Source: Discostella pseudostelligera
Taxonomy: Eukaryota > Bacillariophyta > Thalassiosirophyceae > Thalassiosirales > Thalassiosiraceae
NCBI GenBank assembly: GCA_036940085.1
Contig: JALLBK010000530.1
Coordinates: forward strand, 1 to 11,137
Direction: 5' to 3'
DNA: 11,137 nt
The notes beneath the pieces were generated by a model. It had not been told where the DNA came from and ran no database searches. It was given only the letters and a program-made list of their open reading frames with translations. Positions within the stretch are counted from its first letter, which is position 1. Every line of letters begins with the position of its first letter. Positions 6,970-11,137 of this stretch are shown here, piece after piece. The position numbers and the translations under genes were made by a program.

Positions 6970-9900
6970 ATGATCCACCCTGAATTTTCAGCACAATTGC
7001 TCGAACCATTTTTCCTCATGGACAGTGACGCCAATGCACAAGGAACAACTGGACAATACGTTGAAGTCGACATTTATCCACCGCTTCCAAGCGATTGCAT
7101 CGTTGCTAACAATTCAGAAGATGCAGGTGATGAAGACGATGACGAATCAGTGTTTGATGGAAGAAATGAGTGCCATTTATTTGGAATTTTGATGTACGAG
7201 ATTTGCGCAGGTACATGCCCTTTACAATTAATGTGCGCAGAAACAACCAATTCACACGACGAGCCCCAAAGAAAGCGATCAACGGCAGTGCGATATGACA
7301 AGAGAAAGGGGAAGTCATACTCTACATCACTTCATGCGACTTCCTATGCTCCCTTACAAGAATTGGGTTTCCCTTCATCCATATCTACGTTGGTTCAGAG
7401 TCTCATCGAAGGTCATGATACATACATGTCGCTTGACGCTGTCTGCGGCGATGTCCAACTTCTGCTCAACGACCCTGACTGTTTTCTGTTTGATCTGGAT
7501 AGATTAGTTGCCCAGGGCGGAAGCATTCAGCCTCAGGTCAAGAATGGCAAATTGTATGGTCGGGAAGATGAGGTCACTCTCGTCACTGATGCATTCTGTC
7601 GAGTTTCTTCGGGGATGAACGAAGCCCTCTTCATTGGGGGATATTCAGGCTGTGGAAAATCGATGCTGGTTCAGAGCTTGAAATCGCGAATCGACATTGC
7701 CGGTGGGTATGTGTTGACACAGAAATGCGACGAAATATCGAAGGAGCGGCCATTGTTAGACGTCCTTCATGCATTCGACAAGTTGTGCCTCTTGATTATG
7801 TTGAAGAGCTGCCCGCAGACACTGATGGAGATATCTAACGAGCTGGTGAAGGTGTTCGAGTCTGATTTTTCTGTCCTAGCTCGTTTGTTGCCAAATATCA
7901 ACGTTGTATTCCCCAAGCTTGCCAAGCCAACGGAAGATGCAGATGGTGCAAGGAATTTGCAAGGGATGAACTTGAATAATGTGTGTTACACCCTCCAGCG
8001 CTTCATGAGGATAGTTTCAAGCACTGTAACCCCAGTCATGCTCTTTCTAGATGACTTGCAATGGGCGGGTAATACATCGCTGGAGTTGATCAATGCCATC
8101 CTATCGGACAAGAGAGGATCTTCTTGCTTTCTATTTGTTGGTTGTTATCGCGACAATGAGGTTCAAGAAGGGCATCCAATAATTCACCTCATGTCAAGCC
8201 TAGATTCAAGTGGTGTTAAATCGACGAAGCTACAACTAGGCGGGCTTAGTCGAAATTGCCTCAATCTAATGATTTCTGAGTCATTAGGTATCTTGCCGCA
8301 TCTCTTCTGGTCACTCGGTAACATTATTTATGAGAAGACCGGAGGCAATCCATATTTTGCACTTGAGTTTCTGAGGTCCCTAGTCGATCGCAGGCTTTTG
8401 AAGTACAGCTTACGAGAACGGCGCTGGATATGGGATGAGAGCAAGATTCGATCTGAGAACATAACAGACAACGTCCTTCACCTCCTTGCGGCGAAAATGA
8501 CCTCACTGCCAGAAGACATACAATCGGCCTTGAGGATTGTCTCGTGTTTTGGGATCAAAATCGACCAGACTATCGTTGATTATTTATGTTTGGACCCGCA
8601 GTTCACCCAGTTCTCGGATCGGCTATTTAAGACCGTTGATGAATCCTTTGTACAAAAGATCGACACTGGGTTCAAATTTATACACGATAAAGTCAGAGAA
8701 GCTGCGTACAGTCTTATACCCGATGGAGTTAAAAGTCAGGTGAGTCAACTTTGAGCTTGCGATACTTCTCTCGTGAATTTCTATGCTGACGACTTGTTCT
8801 GTGTATTGCAGTTTCATTACGAATTAGGGATGCTGTTATTTTCTAGTTCAAAGAGACAAGGCACAAACGATGCAACATTTCTGATTGTAGATCAAATTAA
8901 TCATGGTGTGCCATCTTTGGTGCAGCCCGAGGCAGGTGTGGAAATCGCCGAGCTGAATCTCAAGGCTGGGGAACGGGCTATGGGGTTTTCGGATTATCTA
9001 ACAGCCTCCTCGTACTTGAGTAAAGCCATGTCTTTGCTCCCAACCTGCCACTGGCAAGACCACTACGAACTGAGTCTTCGTCTGTATTTTTTGAGTGCCA
9101 AGGTTGCATACTCGTGCTCAACGGACAATATTCAACATACTCGCACTCTGTTGAAGGCTATTTTAGAGAACGGACGATCGATTGGAGACAAGCTTGATGC
9201 GTATCACCTTCATGTAACGGTAAGTGCAAACCGTACGTCAGTTTGGGTGATGCACTTTGAATGTCTAATGACGTTTTGACAAATTTATTGCACCACAGAT
9301 ACTTTTCAACCAGGACGAATCTGAAGCTGCATACGTCACATGTTGTCAAGTTTTACGTGATGGGCTCAATGAAACTATACCAGATGCTATTGGATCCCAA
9401 GAATTGACCTCAATGGTGGGAGAGACAGGGAAATTGTTAGAGAATGTTTCAGAAGATGAATTGGTCGAGATGAAAGCAATGAATAGTGTCCTTAGTCTTA
9501 CGCTGAAGTTCCTTTCCATCTTGGTAAGAAGTTTTATCACATGCCGTATATCGCACGGTATCAACCGCACGTCTCATATCTTCAATTGTTGCTCTGCTGT
9601 AGGCGAGTGTCGCATACTTTAAGAGTCCAGACACAACATTTTACCTGGGCTGTAGAATGGTCGGTCTCACTTTAAAGCATGGCGTGTGTGACGAATCTGT
9701 CTACAGCTTCATCCAATATGCATCGATAACTTGTCAGAAATGCAGAGATTTGTCTAAAATGCAAGAAGCTTGCCGGATTGGGAAGATTGCGATGTCTTTG
9801 TTGAGGCGTTTTAACTCACCCGAACTCGTACCCAAGACCTTTGGTTGTTACTATGGATTTGTCGCCATCCACTCAGAACCGCTTCATGTTTGTGTCGATT

Positions 9901-10904
9901 ACCTTCGCAGAGGATTTGATGGTAAGGCGCCTATACTCTACGACATCATTACCAATTCATTTATTTATCTGATATGAGATCCATCTTTCCCTTTCATAGT
10001 TGGAATATCAGGAGCAGGCTCAATTAAGTTTGCTTTTTTCATTCCAACCTTCGTTGTGCGGAATGCTCTGCTAAGTGGCGAAAACTTACTCTGTTTACGA
10101 AAGGAGGTCGATTACCATTTAGACGTCATGGCTCGGTTTAAGCACATGGTGTTCAGAGATCCTTTGTTGGCTTACCGAGAAACAATATCAAAAATCATTG
10201 ATAAGGCGCAGTCTACCAGTTTGAATGAGCACAGGAATACTGAAAATTCGACTTTCGATTCGATGAACACTCAGAGGAGCAACGTGATAATGTTTTTGAA
10301 CATAGTGTTGCAATCATTTTGGTTAGGTCATTCCGATCGGTGTGAACATTATGCTAAGAGAGCACTCAATTTGAGACTGCTCGGGAGCCAAAATTGGCTT
10401 GTTTTGTTGTTCTACGCTGCTTTGAACGCCTTCCGTGTGTTTAGGAAAGGGAGGAGAGGCACCACCCAACTTGCGAACTTGAGACTAAATTGCAAAAATG
10501 CTCTAAACGAAATGCGCCCGTTCGCACTGCTGTCCCCATCGAATTACGACGGCAAAGTGCTTCTTTTGGAAGCTGAAATGCATTCCTTGGAAGCTGAAGA
10601 CAAAGAGGCACAATCAAGTTATACCGCGGCCATTTCTGCGTTTAGCTCCTCGAAATATGTGCATGAGCAGGGACTTGCTTGCGAGCTCGCTGGATTTCAT
10701 TACATTAGGATCAATCAACCCGAGACTGCACTGGAATTTTTCAGACAAGCGAAGGACTGTTATGCTCAATGGGGATCGGAAATGAAAGTGGAATTCATTA
10801 CCGAACAGATGTCGCTCCTCAAGCCAACGCTGACGACATTTGAAGTAGCAGAGTCTGAGTTTTGTCACCTCTCTCCGAAGGGGCCATCGTTTTTGAGCAC
10901 TTGA
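6970..10904 (+). CDS. Kinase-like / AAA_16 predicted ATPase with TPR-like C-terminal region (five exons)
   Basis: Exons 6970-8739, 8812-9219, 9299-9523, 9603-9921 and 10000-10904 join to 1208 residues counted from ATG 6970. Residues 1-185 are the C-terminal part of a degenerate kinase-like domain (LMDSDAN; YPPLPSD at 36-42; ECHLFGILMYEICAG at 67-81, the usual FGxLxYE helix). The AAA ATPase follows: LYGRED at 195-200, Walker A GGYSGCGKS at 223-231, Walker B MLFLDDLQW at 357-365 (D361, D362), GCYRD at 391-395, TGGNPYFALEFL at 457-468, and FIHDKVREAAY at 570-580. Residues 591-1208 are the helical TPR-like region: IVDQINHG, LNLKAGERA, SYLSKAMSLL, then LLEAEMHSLE and CYAQWGS near the end. These motifs match COG3899-type STAND-like ATPases of bacterial and fungal signalling proteins, so a regulatory or scaffolding role with ATP-dependent switching is inferred. 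No GAF, histidine kinase or cyclase follows. The start is uncertain because of the TGA at 6946. Confidence 0.85.
8740..8811 (+). other. Intron 1 of the ATPase gene
   Basis: 72-nt intron, donor CAG/GTGAGT, acceptor TTGCAG/TTT, phase 0. It contains an in-frame TGA (8752-8754). Removing it joins REAAYSLIPDGVKSQ to FHYELGMLLF, which restores the family's continuous motif order. Confidence 0.9.
9220..9298 (+). other. Intron 2 of the ATPase gene
   Basis: 79-nt intron, donor ACG/GTAAGT, acceptor CCACAG/ATA, phase 0. It joins DAYHLHVT to ILFNQDESEAAY across a change of raw reading frame. Confidence 0.9.
9524..9602 (+). other. Intron 3 of the ATPase gene
   Basis: 79-nt intron, donor TTG/GTAAGA, acceptor CTGTAG/GCG, phase 0. 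It joins LKFLSIL to ASVAYFKSP, and the raw frame changes across it. Confidence 0.88.
9922..9999 (+). other. Intron 4 of the ATPase gene
   Basis: 78-nt intron, donor ATG/GTAAGG, acceptor TTCATAG/TTG, phase 1 (the split codon gives Val). It joins RRGFD to VGISGAGSIKFAFF. Confidence 0.88.
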
Positions 10905-11137
10905 ATAAACAACAATTATTGTCGATATGGCTGACATCATTGCTGTTGGTCCTTCATTAATTCATCATACTATGTAAATACTAAAGGGGCAAATAAATTC
11001 ATGACATCGTCAACAATTACTGTCGTTCTTGTCAGGGGATTGCCAACACCAAACTTACACATGGCAAATATCTGAACTTCACGTGGCTTACTATGAATTA
11101 AAATAAAGCTACGCTATATTAAAAATCCATACATGAC
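10905..11137. other. 3' flank of the ATPase gene
   Basis: A/T-rich non-coding sequence. AATAAA occurs at 10904-10909 (overlapping the TGA stop), 10992-10997 and 11102-11107. The second or third would leave a usual 3' UTR length. The reverse-strand open frame at 10614-10940 is a shadow of the ATPase exon. No new gene begins before the window ends. Confidence 0.6.

Noticed and set aside
10614..10940. 108-codon reverse-strand open frame
   Set aside because: It is antisense to the last ATPase exon, whose forward frame carries clear family motifs.

Overview
The window looks like nuclear DNA of a stramenopile alga, most likely a diatom. The reasons are five recognisable GT-AG introns, four of them only 72-79 nt and one 117 nt; trinucleotide-rich UTRs; a secreted Cys-rich protein of a style I associate with diatoms; and a large kinase-like/AAA/TPR protein of a type expanded in these algae. 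The organism call is inference, because there is no rRNA or organellar marker here.

Layout, left to right. Positions 1-282 are a 5' flank with a 13-bp direct repeat and a (CAT)8 tract. Positions 283-1029 (+) carry a two-exon gene for a 209-residue secreted protein with eight cysteines and a hydrophobic, possibly GPI-signal, C-terminus. Positions 1030-3007 are about 2 kb without a convincing gene; this stretch holds a CTG-rich tract, a possible decayed transposase fragment (about 1436-1739), low-complexity open frames, and a CTGCAGC repeat close to the next start. Positions 3008-5365 (+) are an intronless gene for UTP6, a HAT-repeat subunit of the SSU processome. Positions 5366-5858 are mostly non-coding. 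Positions 5859-6199 (-) are a possible small two-exon gene convergent with UTP6. Positions 6200-6480 are a short divergent intergenic region. Positions 6481-10904 (+) are a five-exon gene for a kinase-like/AAA ATPase/TPR-like protein. The last 230 bases are 3' flank.

The most interesting object is the 6481-10904 gene. Its AAA ATPase part has intact Walker A, Walker B and later motifs. It belongs with the predicted ATPases (COG3899 type) that in bacteria and fungi sit between a protein-kinase-like domain and a GAF/histidine-kinase output. Here the kinase-like part is degenerate. An in-frame TGA (6946-6948) separates its N-terminal half from the rest, with no strong intron to remove it. The protein also ends right after the TPR-like region, with no output domain.

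The genes look like independent eukaryotic transcription units, not an operon: a surface protein, a ribosome-biogenesis housekeeping gene and a signalling-type ATPase. I see no CRISPR, phage, tRNA or rRNA features.
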